Below, one piece after another: positions 8,724 to 17,508 of a stretch of 41,315 bases of DNA; positions within the stretch are counted from its first letter, which is position 1; every line of letters begins with the position of its first letter. Source of the DNA: Candidatus Gastranaerophilales bacterium (GTDB lineage Bacteria > Cyanobacteriota > Vampirovibrionia > Gastranaerophilales > JANQFW01); the NCBI GenBank assembly GCA_028280605.1, contig JANQLL010000048.1:1-41315 (forward strand). The letters run 5' to 3'. A model generated the notes under the pieces. It was not told the origin of the DNA, made no database searches, and worked only from the letters and a program-made list of their open reading frames with translations. Made by a program: the position numbers and the translations under genes.

Positions 8724-9401
8724 ATGAATGAAAATATATACAGCCAGCATCAATTAAGTATGTGGAAGGACTGTCCGAAACGATATTATTTTCAGTATAT
8801 TAAAAATATTAATTGGTTAGAACCCTTATCAGAATCTAATATCATAGGGAATAATCTTCATAATTTAATGTATTATTATCTTAACGACCATAAAATTGAT
8901 CATTTACTTAAAGATGCTGATCCTAAAATAATAGAGTTATGGCAAACCTGTCTTAATTTAGAGATGCTAAGCAAGCAGCCATTAGCTACAGAATATAAGT
9001 TTTTAACTCGTCTAGCAGATACTAATTATTGGTTGCAAGGTCGAGTTGATGCCTTTTTTTATGACAAAGCAAAAAATAAATATATAATTGCAGATTGGAA
9101 AACAGGTAAAAGCTTGCCTAAAAATCTTGATAATAATTTTCAATGCCTCTTTTATCTATATTCAATGCATAAAAGCCAAAAATATTTAAACTTATCTTTT
9201 GCTGAAGAAGATTTAGAGTTTCAATTTATAAAAATTTCTGATAATACAGAGATTAAGTCGTTAAGTTTTTCTAAAGAGCAGTCTGTTGAATACGAGCAGA
9301 CAATGCTTAATGTCATTAATAATATAGTTAATACATATGATTTTGTCAGAAATCCTGGACAAAAGTGTAAAAGCTGTAAATTTGAAGCAATCTGCGGGTG
9401 A
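8724..9401 (+). CDS. RecB/Cas4-like PD-(D/E)XK nuclease family protein with a probable Fe-S cluster
   Basis: The 225-residue product opens with SQHQLSMWKDCPKRYYFQYI, the usual N terminus of small RecB-family nucleases. The catalytic core is GRVDAFF (D109) followed by IIADWKTGK (D124, K126), the D-x(n)-D/E-x-K signature. One Cys near the N terminus (C17) plus C215-x2-C218-x5-C224 at the C terminus match the four-Cys 4Fe-4S arrangement of AddB and Cas4 proteins. No CRISPR array or cas gene is in the window, so a Cas4 role is not supported; a DNA repair exonuclease-like role is more likely. It starts at ATG 8724 and converges on hpt with only 15 bases between. Confidence 0.8.
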   Translation: MNENIYSQHQLSMWKDCPKRYYFQYIKNINWLEPLSESNIIGNNLHNLMYYYLNDHKIDHLLKDADPKIIELWQTCLNLEMLSKQPLATEYKFLTRLADTNYWLQGRVDAFFYDKAKNKYIIADWKTGKSLPKNLDNNFQCLFYLYSMHKSQKYLNLSFAEEDLEFQFIKISDNTEIKSLSFSKEQSVEYEQTMLNVINNIVNTYDFVRNPGQKCKSCKFEAICG

Positions 9402-9416
9402 TAATGAAGATGAACT

Positions 9417-9968
9417 CTACGACGGTAATGGGAAATATCCAATATAAGGCAAATTTCTTAAAAAGCCTTTGTGGTCAAGTCCATAGCCAACAACAAACTT
9501 ATCATCAACTTCAAAACCTGCATAATCTATCTGTACAGGATACTTTCTTGCACAAACTTTATCCAACATAGAAACAAACTTCACTCTTTTAGCCTTATGT
9601 TGCATTTTTACGTAATCCAAAAGAAAGTTTGCAGTTAATCCGGTATCAACTATATCTTCAACCAGCAAAACATCTTTATCTTCAAGGCTAGGCAGAGTTA
9701 AATCAACAGGTTTTACCCTCCCTGAAGAAGTTGTAGAGTCTCCATAGCTGGATAACTTAACAAATTCTAATTTAACAGGAACATTAACATGCCTTATCAA
9801 ATCAGATGTAAAAAGAACCGCACCCATTAGAGTACAAACAACAACGAGTTCTTCACTATCTACAAAATCTTTATTAATTTTTTCAGCTATTTCTTTTATT
9901 CTTGCCTGAATTTGATCGCTAGTAAATAAAACTTTTAAATCTTTTGTCTTTTCATCTAAAGCTTTCAT
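9417..9968 (-). CDS. hpt: Hypoxanthine phosphoribosyltransferase
   Basis: A purine-salvage enzyme that transfers the phosphoribosyl group of PRPP to hypoxanthine or guanine; cytoplasmic. The 183 aa match the usual bacterial length. The PRPP-binding loop VLLVEDIVDTGLT and the upstream VVCTLMGAVLFTSDL are clear, and the C-terminal GYGLDHKGFLRNLPYIG matches the family. It begins 12 bases after tilS ends, with GAGG upstream of its ATG. The tilS-hpt order is common in bacteria, and the pair is probably one transcript. Confidence 0.95.
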   Translation of the reverse strand: MKALDEKTKDLKVLFTSDQIQARIKEIAEKINKDFVDSEELVVVCTLMGAVLFTSDLIRHVNVPVKLEFVKLSSYGDSTTSSGRVKPVDLTLPSLEDKDVLLVEDIVDTGLTANFLLDYVKMQHKAKRVKFVSMLDKVCARKYPVQIDYAGFEVDDKFVVGYGLDHKGFLRNLPYIGYFPLPS

Positions 9969-9980
9969 CTAGTTAAAACC

Positions 9981-11369
9981 TCAACTTACTTTAATAATAT
10001 AACCTGAATTATCTTTTACTCTTAACACTTCGCTAATTCCAACGCCTACTACCCATAAAACTTGATCATCTGTAGTTAACAAAGAAATTCTATCTCTTTC
10101 ATGTTCGGGAACCCCTTTATTAATTAAATATTTTTTTAATTTGATCCTAGAATTCATTCCAAACGGCTGAATCTTATCTCCATGCCGTCTGGTTCTAATA
10201 TATAAAGACCCCTTAACATTACTCAAATCAGCATATATAACAGATGACTTTTCATCGGGAAAACCTTTTTCATTTAAAACTAAATACTGCAAATTTTCTT
10301 TATCTCTGCTTATAAATTCCAAAGTTATCCCGAGTTCAGGGTGATAATTTTTGCGGTTAATATCCACTACAATAGAAGATTGTACCATACAAGATTTTGT
10401 ATAATTAATTATTTTAATATACTCACTTGATACAAATAACCATTTACCTTTGGTTAAAGACAATGTATTGCCTGACTTCAGCTTAAAAGAAACCTTTATA
10501 AAGTCTAACAATTCGTTAACTTTTTCAAAAGAATAATCTAAATCATTATTAAGCAAAAACTCCATCAATAAGCGTCTTTTAACACCGATGGATTGTTGTA
10601 TAAATTTTTGTATACTTAACTCTTCAATTGACAGAAATACTTTATTTTTTATTTCTTGCAAGTATTCCTCTATAATGCCCTCAGAATCTAGAGCTATTTG
10701 TGACAAATGATATAAAGCATTGTCAATATTGCTATTATAATATTTTAACTCCGGCAACAAGCTTAACCTAATTTTATTTCTTAAGTATTTTTGTTCAAGA
10801 TTACTGCTATCTACATTAGGCTTTAAATTATTAATATTGCAATAATTAATCGTATCTTCTCTTGTCAAATCAAGTATTGGCCTGTAAATATGACATTCGC
10901 TTTCTTGATACCTTACTTCAGGTATGCCTTGTAAACCTTTTAGCCCTGTGCCTTTAATTATTCTATATAAAATAGTCTCTACATTATCTGTAAAAGTATG
11001 TCCTGTAAAGATAGCATCAGCATTATACTTTTGAGCTGCATTGTTAAAAAATTTATATCTTTGTTCTCTTGCTTTCAGCTCTGTCTGAGGCAAATTTTCT
11101 GGAAGAACTTCACTATAAAAAGCTATATTTCTGTCTAAACAATAAATATTTGCATTAAGTTCCTCTTGCTTAGACTCTTTCCCCCTCCAGTTATGATTTA
11201 AATGCGCTGCCACCAGATTAATATAATCATTAAATTCTCTGTATAATACATCTAATAAGCAAAGTGAATCATAGCCACCCGAAAAAGCTATAATTATTGT
11301 TTTTGAAGATTTTAAAAAATTATATTTTTCTAAAAATTTAAAAACTTTTTCTTTTATCAAATTATTCAT
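9981..11369 (-). CDS. tilS: tRNA(Ile)-lysidine synthase
   Basis: TilS converts C34 of the CAU-anticodon tRNA-Ile to lysidine, changing its reading from AUG to AUA. The 462-residue protein has the N-terminal PP-loop ATPase motif AFSGGYDSLCLLD, then HLNHNWRG and FTGHTFTDNVETILYRI. The C-terminal substrate-binding domain contains RTRRHGDKIQPFGM and LWVVGVGIS, as in full-length TilS. It lies just downstream of a CAU-anticodon tRNA gene on the same strand and upstream of hpt. Confidence 0.95.
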   Translation of the reverse strand: MNNLIKEKVFKFLEKYNFLKSSKTIIIAFSGGYDSLCLLDVLYREFNDYINLVAAHLNHNWRGKESKQEELNANIYCLDRNIAFYSEVLPENLPQTELKAREQRYKFFNNAAQKYNADAIFTGHTFTDNVETILYRIIKGTGLKGLQGIPEVRYQESECHIYRPILDLTREDTINYCNINNLKPNVDSSNLEQKYLRNKIRLSLLPELKYYNSNIDNALYHLSQIALDSEGIIEEYLQEIKNKVFLSIEELSIQKFIQQSIGVKRRLLMEFLLNNDLDYSFEKVNELLDFIKVSFKLKSGNTLSLTKGKWLFVSSEYIKIINYTKSCMVQSSIVVDINRKNYHPELGITLEFISRDKENLQYLVLNEKGFPDEKSSVIYADLSNVKGSLYIRTRRHGDKIQPFGMNSRIKLKKYLINKGVPEHERDRISLLTTDDQVLWVVGVGISEVLRVKDNSGYIIKVS

Positions 11370-11427
11370 AATAAAAATAAATTATAAAGATTTTAAAAAG
11401 TATTTTCTATTTCTATAATATTAAAAA

Positions 11428-11501
11428 TGGCATAGACTGGGATCGAACCAGTGACCTCGCGGGTATGAGCCACGCGCTCTAACCATCTGAGCTACTATGC
11501 C
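11428..11501 (-). tRNA. tRNA with CAT anticodon, probably elongator tRNA-Met
   Basis: The minus strand folds into a complete 74-base cloverleaf. The acceptor stem is GGCATAG/CTATGCC, the D stem GCTC/GAGC, the anticodon loop CTCATAC (anticodon CAT), the T stem ACTGG/CCAGT with loop TTCGATC, and the discriminator is A. CCA is not encoded; TTTTT follows. A G1-C72 pair and the lack of three GC pairs in the anticodon stem argue against initiator tRNA. It lacks the C4-G69 and C5-G68 pairs of E. coli tRNA-Ile2, which favours elongator Met, although the neighbouring tilS gene makes tRNA-Ile2 worth considering. Confidence 0.93.
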
Positions 11502-11531
11502 ATAATATCGAATATTTATTTCTTCCTTCTT

Positions 11532-11560
11532 ACTATAACAAAAGGTTATTGTTTATGCAA
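11532..11560 (-). promoter_or_regulatory. Sigma-70-type promoter of the CAT-anticodon tRNA
   Basis: On the minus strand, TTGCAT (11560-11555) is followed by a 17-base spacer and TATAGT (11537-11532). The -10 lies about 30 bases before the tRNA 5' end, consistent with a short leader. Read-through into tilS-hpt is possible. Confidence 0.65.
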
Positions 11561-11569
11561 TTATTTTTT

Positions 11570-12424
11570 TTATTTTTTATAAAAGAAAGAAGAAGTTAAA
11601 TTAAAACCAATTTCTTTATAATTATTTATACGCTCAGTTGAGCCAATAAATAATATACCACCGGGCTTTAAACTATCATAAAACTTTTGATACAATTCAT
11701 CTTTTGCTTCTTCAGTAAAATAAATAACAACATTTCTACAAAGAATAAGATCAAAATTCTTTTCAAATGTAGAATTTAATAAGTCTCTTCTTTCAAATTT
11801 TACACTGCTTATAAGTCTTTTTGATATTTGAAATTTTTTATTATCCGACTCAACAGGAGTAAAGTATTTTGTATAAGCTTTATCTAATAATTTTAATTCG
11901 TTTTCTGCATAAATACCTGACTGAGCCCTTTTTAATATTTCCTTATCAAAGTCTGACGCAATAAGTTCAGTTTTATTTAAAACACCGTGCTTATCAAGTA
12001 ACATCGCTAAACTATAAATTTCGGCTCCAATAGAACACCCTGCAGACCAAACTTTTATATTGACAGTATTTTTTATAATATCAGGCAAATGATCTTTTTC
12101 CAACTCATCAAACTTATCTTTATTTCTAAAAAACTCAGTTACATTAATAGTTAGCATATTTATAAATTCACGCAATTTTTCCGGGTCTTTTTTTAATAAA
12201 TTATAGTAAACCATTAAATTATCAATGCCGTTTCGATTCATTAAAGTATTGATTCTTCGCTCCATTTGATTGCTCTTATAATGGGTTAAATCAAGATTAA
12301 TTAAATGTTCTACTTTTGTTTTAAATGCCGAAAATTCTTGTTCCGAAGGTTTTTTATAATTACTTTTCGGTACTAAATGACTAAAATCTATTTTATCCAA
12401 ATCAAAGTTATTCTTTTTTTCCAT
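11570..12424 (-). CDS. cheR: Chemotaxis protein methyltransferase CheR
   Basis: CheR methylates glutamates on chemoreceptors with S-adenosylmethionine, setting adaptation against CheB. The 284-residue protein has the all-alpha N-terminal domain (about 28-100, with RRINTLMNR) and the SAM-binding domain: VWSAGCSIGAEIYSLAM, then DLILCRNVVIYF and KPGGILFIGSTE. AGGAA precedes the ATG. It is the last gene of the fliL-fliM-fliY-cheB-cheR run, 25 bases after cheB. Confidence 0.95.
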   Translation of the reverse strand: MEKKNNFDLDKIDFSHLVPKSNYKKPSEQEFSAFKTKVEHLINLDLTHYKSNQMERRINTLMNRNGIDNLMVYYNLLKKDPEKLREFINMLTINVTEFFRNKDKFDELEKDHLPDIIKNTVNIKVWSAGCSIGAEIYSLAMLLDKHGVLNKTELIASDFDKEILKRAQSGIYAENELKLLDKAYTKYFTPVESDNKKFQISKRLISSVKFERRDLLNSTFEKNFDLILCRNVVIYFTEEAKDELYQKFYDSLKPGGILFIGSTERINNYKEIGFNLTSSFFYKK

Positions 12425-12449
12425 AAAACTTTTTCCTGCTATATAACAG

Positions 12450-13508
12450 CTAACTATACACAGCTTTAATTATACCATCCACAACATCAGGCAAGGGTAA
12501 AACTTTATCTACATAACCTGATTCTACTACTTGTTTAGGCATTCCATAAATTACACAAGTAGATTTATGTTCAGCTATACTATAACCGCCAAATTTCTTA
12601 ACTGTTTCAACACCACGAGAGCCATCATGTCCCATTCCTGTTAATATAACACTTATTAAATCCCTTTTAAATATTCTTGCTGCAGATGATAAAGTCATAT
12701 CAACAGCTGGCCTAACGCCCCATACAGGAGGCTCTTGTGTTAACTTAACCTTGTTTTGAGATCCCATACACATATGAAAATTGCCAGGTGCCAATAATGC
12801 TTGACCAGCTTCTAAAGTATCATAATCTTTTGCTTCTTTTACTATAATTTTAGACATTTTATCAAGTCTTTGAGCTAACATTTCAGTAAATTTGGGGGGC
12901 ATGTGCTGTACAATTAAATATTGAGCAGGCAAATCATGTGGCAATTCTGGTATTATTTGTTTTAATGCCTGAGGTCCACCAGTAGAGCAACCTATTATAA
13001 CAGTCTTTACCCTGCTTACCTTTTGGGTTGTCCTTATAACAGGTCGTTCTCTTTTTTGAATCTGTTTTTGTGTGCGTTCTACTAACTTGGTATGAGCTAT
13101 TTGAGAAGCAATTAATACTTTTTGTATTAATTCTTCTTCTACACTATTCAAGTCAAATTTTCTGGCATCAGGCTTCTGAACAAAGTCAACAGCTCCCAAT
13201 TCTAAGGCTTGAATTGTTACATCAGCCCCTTCTTTGGTTAAGCTGCTTAGCATTACTGTAGGAGTTGGCCGAATTTTATTAATTTCTTTTAATGTTTCTA
13301 AGCCATTCATCAATGGCATTTCAACATCCAATGTAATAACATCAGGTTTTAATTTATGGAGCTGCCTAAGTGCCATTTCTCCATTTATTGCATAACCAAT
13401 AACATTAATATTTGGATGCTTATGCAAAAGGTCTGTTATAACTCTTCTCATTAGAGTAGAGTCATCAACAACCAAAACATTTATTTTTTTGTTAGCCACT
13501 TCGCTCAT
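12450..13508 (-). CDS. cheB: Chemotaxis response regulator protein-glutamate methylesterase CheB
   Basis: CheB demethylates or deamidates chemoreceptors when phosphorylated by CheA. The N-terminal receiver shows VLVVDDSTLMRR (acidic pair D15-D16) and the phosphoacceptor D61 in DVITLDVEMPLMNG. After a basic linker (about 140-165), the methylesterase domain has the catalytic Ser in IGCSTGGPQ, His in VQHMPPKFTE and Asp in TGMGHDGSRG. The 352 aa are standard. It sits between fliY and cheR, so adaptation enzymes are coexpressed with the motor switch. Confidence 0.96.
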   Translation of the reverse strand: MSEVANKKINVLVVDDSTLMRRVITDLLHKHPNINVIGYAINGEMALRQLHKLKPDVITLDVEMPLMNGLETLKEINKIRPTPTVMLSSLTKEGADVTIQALELGAVDFVQKPDARKFDLNSVEEELIQKVLIASQIAHTKLVERTQKQIQKRERPVIRTTQKVSRVKTVIIGCSTGGPQALKQIIPELPHDLPAQYLIVQHMPPKFTEMLAQRLDKMSKIIVKEAKDYDTLEAGQALLAPGNFHMCMGSQNKVKLTQEPPVWGVRPAVDMTLSSAARIFKRDLISVILTGMGHDGSRGVETVKKFGGYSIAEHKSTCVIYGMPKQVVESGYVDKVLPLPDVVDGIIKAVYS

Positions 13509-13530
13509 ATCTATATATTATTGCATACTT

Positions 13531-14769
13531 CTATAAATTTTGTAACCTATCATTTGGACTTACTATATTTGTAATTCTTAAACCAAAGTTATCTTCTATT
13601 ACTACAACTTCACCTTTAGCAATTAACTTTCCATTTGCATATAATTCAACAGGCTCACCAGCAACTTTATCCAATTCTACAATTGAACCTCTAGTTAATT
13701 CTAAAACTTTTTTTATCGGCAGCTCAGTTCTACCTAATTCTACTGTTAGTCTTAACTTAATGTCCATAACTATGTTAAGATTTTTATTTAGTTCACCTGA
13801 TAAATTTTGCATACTATCAAATGAAGAAAACTCAACAGGCTGCACCGTTATTGGTTGCCCTATACCATGAGCGCCCTGAGTGCCCATTCCTTGACCAGGC
13901 TGCATGCCAGGCATTGAAGCTGCTTGTTGCTGATACATTCCTCCCGTCATATCAGGTTGAGGTGGTGTCATTCCCGGTGGAGGCATTTGTTGTTGCATCG
14001 GGGGTGGTTGCGGAGCAGGGGGAGGAGATGCAACCGGCTCAGGAGGCGGTGGATATTCAGCATCTTCAGGAAATCCTTCTTGTCCCATAGCTTCTAATAA
14101 TTTATAAATTTGATCCTTAGCAGAAGATAGTGATAATAACTGAATTATTTCACTATCTATCAACTCTCCGACTTTTAATTCAAAAGCAACAGCAACAATG
14201 CTTTCTTTATCCATTTTATTTTCTAATTCAAGCTTACCGCCACTTTTTTGAAGCTTAACAATAGGAGGAGTTATATCAATATTTATATTCAACATAGATG
14301 CCATTGTAGTAGAAGCAGAACCAGTCATCTGATTCATTGCTTCACCCACAGCACTTAACTGTAATTCACCTATATCTACGTTTTCTATTTTACCATCGCC
14401 GCCCATCATCAAATCTGCAATTACCGCAGTATCTTCAGTTTTTAAGGCAAAAATAGTAGCGCCGTCCAAACCGTATTTATAGGTTATTTCTACAGTTACA
14501 ATATCTTCCTGGACATCAAAAACATCCTGAATTGTTGCATATTCTTTTATTTTTGGAGTTGTTATCTCAACTTTGTTACCAAGTAGCATAGAAAGGGTTG
14601 TTGCCGCGGACCCCATAAAAATATTGCCGATTTCTCCCAGTGTATCAGATTCATGATCTGTTAAGTTTTTAATAACTTCAGCACCTGCATCATTTTCACT
14701 AGAAATTAAATTTACGTTTTCTCCCGATAACAGTTTATCTATATCTTCCTGAGATAACTTATCGTTCAT
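13531..14769 (-). CDS. fliY: Flagellar motor switch phosphatase FliY
   Basis: The 412-residue protein joins three parts. An N-terminal SQEDIDKLLSG resembles the CheY-P-binding peptide. A CheC-like phosphatase domain has two copies of the E-x2-N active helix (TLGEIGNIFMGSA near 45 and VGEAMNQMTGSA near 142). A FliN (SpoA) domain lies at about 325-405. A linker very rich in Pro, Met and Gln (about 240-310) separates the last two. FliY replaces FliN in the C-ring of Firmicutes, spirochaetes and Thermotoga, and dephosphorylates CheY-P at the motor. Its ATG overlaps the fliM stop by one base (TAATG), so translation is probably coupled. Confidence 0.93.
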   Translation of the reverse strand: MNDKLSQEDIDKLLSGENVNLISSENDAGAEVIKNLTDHESDTLGEIGNIFMGSAATTLSMLLGNKVEITTPKIKEYATIQDVFDVQEDIVTVEITYKYGLDGATIFALKTEDTAVIADLMMGGDGKIENVDIGELQLSAVGEAMNQMTGSASTTMASMLNINIDITPPIVKLQKSGGKLELENKMDKESIVAVAFELKVGELIDSEIIQLLSLSSAKDQIYKLLEAMGQEGFPEDAEYPPPPEPVASPPPAPQPPPMQQQMPPPGMTPPQPDMTGGMYQQQAASMPGMQPGQGMGTQGAHGIGQPITVQPVEFSSFDSMQNLSGELNKNLNIVMDIKLRLTVELGRTELPIKKVLELTRGSIVELDKVAGEPVELYANGKLIAKGEVVVIEDNFGLRITNIVSPNDRLQNL

Positions 14770-15848
14770 TACTTCTCCAGCTCTTCTTTGCTATTATCTT
14801 CTTTGATTATATCATCTATACAGACAGCTACTTTATTATTATAAGTTCCAACTTTAGCCACAAACTTAGAAATCTCATTAACATTAACCACAAGATTATC
14901 TTCAACCGAACTATTTAATCTTAAAACATCTCCGGCCTTCAAATCAAGCAATTCACGTACAGTTATATCTACATCCCCAAGTTTAACATTTACCTTTAAA
15001 CTACTAGGATTTAACTTTGTTAAAATCTTTTGTTTATCTTCTACAGAGGTTGCAATACCTTTTGTTTGAATAATATGTTGAGAACTTAACTGTCCCAATA
15101 CATTTTCTAAAACAGGATAAGGAAAACAAATACTTATTAATCCAGAAAAGCGTCCACCAATTTGCATTTCTAAAGTTACCAATGCAACAATTTCTCCCGG
15201 TGTAGCTATTTGTGCCCTGGAATACCCATCATCTATACCAATAACATTACCTTTAACAGGAAAAATATTTTTCCAGGCTTCTGCTAAAGTTGTTGTTAAT
15301 TTTTCTAGTATTTTTTTAGCCAAAGCTTCTTCAATATCTGTTAATTCTTTTACCATACTAAAATTTTTACCATTACCACCCAACATCCTGTCAACTATAC
15401 TTGTAACAGATTCATAACTAACACCTAAAAGAATCTGTCCCGGTAACGGACTTAATTCTAATATACAAATCATTATAGGATTTGGCATTGAACGGGAAAA
15501 TTCATCATAAGTCAACTGATCAGTTGATACAACGTCCATTTCAATATTCATTCTTAAATAAGTAGATAAAATAAGTGCAAACTGCCTGGAGAATTCTTTA
15601 TGAATGTCTTGTATTGCTTTAAGGTGATCTTTAGAAAATTTATCAGGTCGTCTAAAATTATAAAGCTTGTAGCTCTTTTTATCATCAGCAGATGCTTCCA
15701 TTAGAGAGACTTGAGGAATATCTACAACAATATTTTGCGTAGTAGTTTCAACTTCAGGAGTACTACCAGCCCCCTCAGTTCCTACATTCAAAGAATTTAA
15801 TAAATTATCTATTTCCGATTGCGATAAAGCGTCAGATGTATCACCCAT
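14769..15848 (-). CDS. fliM: Flagellar motor switch protein FliM
   Basis: FliM forms the middle of the C-ring and receives CheY-P. The N-terminal LSQSEIDNLLNSL is the CheY-binding peptide. The central CheC-like domain begins near YKLYNFRRPDKFSKD and includes MPNPIMICILELSPLPGQILL. The C-terminal SpoA domain (about 270-345) has VKLGDVDITVRELLDLKAGDV. The 359 aa are typical. It follows fliL by 18 bases and shares a base with fliY. Confidence 0.96.
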   Translation of the reverse strand: MGDTSDALSQSEIDNLLNSLNVGTEGAGSTPEVETTTQNIVVDIPQVSLMEASADDKKSYKLYNFRRPDKFSKDHLKAIQDIHKEFSRQFALILSTYLRMNIEMDVVSTDQLTYDEFSRSMPNPIMICILELSPLPGQILLGVSYESVTSIVDRMLGGNGKNFSMVKELTDIEEALAKKILEKLTTTLAEAWKNIFPVKGNVIGIDDGYSRAQIATPGEIVALVTLEMQIGGRFSGLISICFPYPVLENVLGQLSSQHIIQTKGIATSVEDKQKILTKLNPSSLKVNVKLGDVDITVRELLDLKAGDVLRLNSSVEDNLVVNVNEISKFVAKVGTYNNKVAVCIDDIIKEDNSKEELEK

Positions 15849-15866
15849 CTTTGGTCTGTCTCCCGG

Positions 15867-16526
15867 CTACTGTTGGATTATAAACGCACCAAAACTAATT
15901 CTTAATACTTCTCTTTCTCCAGCCATTATAGAATCAACATATTCTTTTATCTGCTCTTTGGCCAGCTCCTTGCCCGCAAGGCTGGATAATTCTTCAGCTG
16001 TTTTTGAAGATAAAACAGAAATAACAGCATCCCTTACAGCAGGTTTAAATTCAACTAATTTCTTTTTTATTTCTTCTATAGGATCAACGGGCTTAGCTCC
16101 GTGACCGTGACCGTGACCGCCACTCGGGGCATGTACTGCATGTTTTTCTTCTTCGGTTTTTGTTAATTCAATAGCAACCTCAATTTTTAAAAAAGTTCTC
16201 ATTTCCGGATCAGTTAAATTTAAAATAAATTCACCTAAATCCAAAATTACACCTCGTTCAACGTGCTCAGCTTCGGCATGTCCATCGTCGCCATCTTCTT
16301 CGCCTAGGACGGCTGACACTTTGTCGAGTACACCAGAGACAGTATTTTGAACAATAAAATAATTGCTAATTACAAATAAAAAACAGATTATCAACGTAAT
16401 AACTGTGTTTATTACTACTAACTTCATGCTATCCTTACCGGCTTCCGAGTCGCTTCCAGCTTGCCCTCCTCCTTGCCCGCCATCAGGTTTTGGTTTTATT
16501 CCTTTTGGTTGAGTTGGTCTTACCAT
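15867..16526 (-). CDS. fliL: Flagellar basal body-associated protein FliL
   Basis: FliL is an inner-membrane protein that surrounds the stator units. The 219 residues comprise a Gly/Lys-rich cytoplasmic head (1-33), one membrane helix (about 34-60, VVINTVITLIICFLFVISNY), and a periplasmic domain with the family motif VILDLGEFILNLTDPE and a C-terminal LRISFGAFIIQ. A His/Gly-rich insert (HGHGHGAKP, near 145) is unusual. GGAG precedes ATG 16526. It is first in the fliL-fliM-fliY-cheB-cheR unit. Confidence 0.92.
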   Translation of the reverse strand: MVRPTQPKGIKPKPDGGQGGGQAGSDSEAGKDSMKLVVINTVITLIICFLFVISNYFIVQNTVSGVLDKVSAVLGEEDGDDGHAEAEHVERGVILDLGEFILNLTDPEMRTFLKIEVAIELTKTEEEKHAVHAPSGGHGHGHGAKPVDPIEEIKKKLVEFKPAVRDAVISVLSSKTAEELSSLAGKELAKEQIKEYVDSIMAGEREVLRISFGAFIIQQ

Positions 16527-16901
16527 AATTTTACTCCAGACAAATTCTAAAAAACGCTCAATTTTGTTATATTTGACCTAAAAATAATTTAAATTAAAGC
16601 AACTTAATTTATTTAATATTATAACAAATTCTTTATTTTAGCACCAGAGATAAAATCTATGTATAAAATACCACTCATTAGTTAAGTTTAGGGTTACTAT
16701 TTTTCGACTATACTATTACTTAGGTAAGTTTTACACAATTAGCAAGCTTAAAAAAGCAGTTTAGAGTTGATATAAAACAAGAATAATTTATTTAATATTT
16801 TGTTATAATTATCTACAAGAAATATAATTCTTATTGATAATACTAGTTTTATTGAATCAAATTCATCCGTTAAATAAATTAAATTATATTAAAGTCACTA
16901 C
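16527..16901. other. AT-rich intergenic region upstream of fliL
   Basis: About 375 bases between fliL and the IS4 remnant. It holds a possible fliL promoter at its left end; I see no ORF, RNA gene or clear flagellar sigma-28 motif on the fliL strand. Confidence 0.55.
16618..16626 (-). promoter_or_regulatory. Possible extended -10 promoter of the fliL operon
   Basis: On the minus strand, TGTTATAAT is an extended -10 (TG-N-TATAAT) about 90 bases before the fliL start. No good -35 hexamer is seen 17 bases upstream. This suggests vegetative sigma-70 transcription of the flagellar switch genes, but support is modest. Confidence 0.4.
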
Positions 16902-16913
16902 TGTCCGGTAAAA

Positions 16914-17454
16914 TCATGTGAATAGTTTTAGTTGGATAAAATCATTATCCTGCTTGCATTTTCGGATACTATCAAATTTAAGAGATAAAAGATCAATAAG
17001 CGCAATCCTTTGAAATAGTGTAACTCTAAGTATTCTTGTAAATTCAAGTATAGATAAATTGGATTTGGTTTGAAATTTGATATAAGAAATGAGTAAATAA
17101 ACTATCATATATGGTTTAATTTTGTATGTATTTTAATTGCACCTTTGCGTTTTCTGAATTTAGCCCAATTAAAAAGACTAAGGCAAATTTATTATTAGCA
17201 TCCGATAATGTTGAGCGCTTTATATCCGGCAATGAAAAAAATTGAAGCTTTCCTCTTTCAATATTTAATGGATTTACTATATCTCTTAAGCTATCTTTCT
17301 CGGTTAGCTGTGCATAAAAAAGGGTAATAAAGTGATGAAAGCTATTAAATTTTTTAGTATACTTATCTCCATTGTACTCTTCTACTACTTTTTGAAATTT
17401 ACTATATGGAATTAAATTTAGCAATTGATTAAATATTGTGATAAAATTTTTCAT
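16914..17454 (-). pseudogene. IS4-family transposase remnant (DUF4372-type N terminus, deleted core)
   Basis: The 5' piece (17454-17116) reads through residues resembling DUF4372 transposases: SLRDIVNPLN and LPDIKRSTLSDANNK. Homology is then lost. A second piece in another frame (17108-16914) has ISYIKFQTKSNLSI and LFQRIALIDLL, the C-terminal helix pattern of the same family. The DDE catalytic region between them is missing and the frames differ, so no functional transposase can be made. The start has a strong AGGAGGTT Shine-Dalgarno, itself half of an inverted repeat. Confidence 0.8.
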
Positions 17455-17460
17455 AATTGA

Positions 17461-17508
17461 AACCTCCTGATTTTTAATTAAGTCTGAACAACTTTATTTT
17501 AGGAGGTT
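17461..17508 (-). promoter_or_regulatory. Inverted repeat sequestering the transposase Shine-Dalgarno
   Basis: AACCTCCT (17461-17468) and AGGAGGTT (17501-17508) are perfect complements. In a minus-strand transcript entering from outside the element, the upstream arm pairs with the AGGAGG Shine-Dalgarno next to the transposase ATG. This is the classical arrangement by which insertion sequences block translation from read-through transcripts. Confidence 0.6.

Noticed and set aside
8724..9401. Cas4 of a CRISPR system
   Set aside because: No repeat array or other cas gene occurs in the window; the fold is shared by many RecB-like nucleases.
16527..16901. Flagellar sigma-28 promoter before fliL
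   Set aside because: No TAAA-N15-GCCGATAA-like pair is visible on the fliL strand; an extended -10 for sigma-70 fits better.
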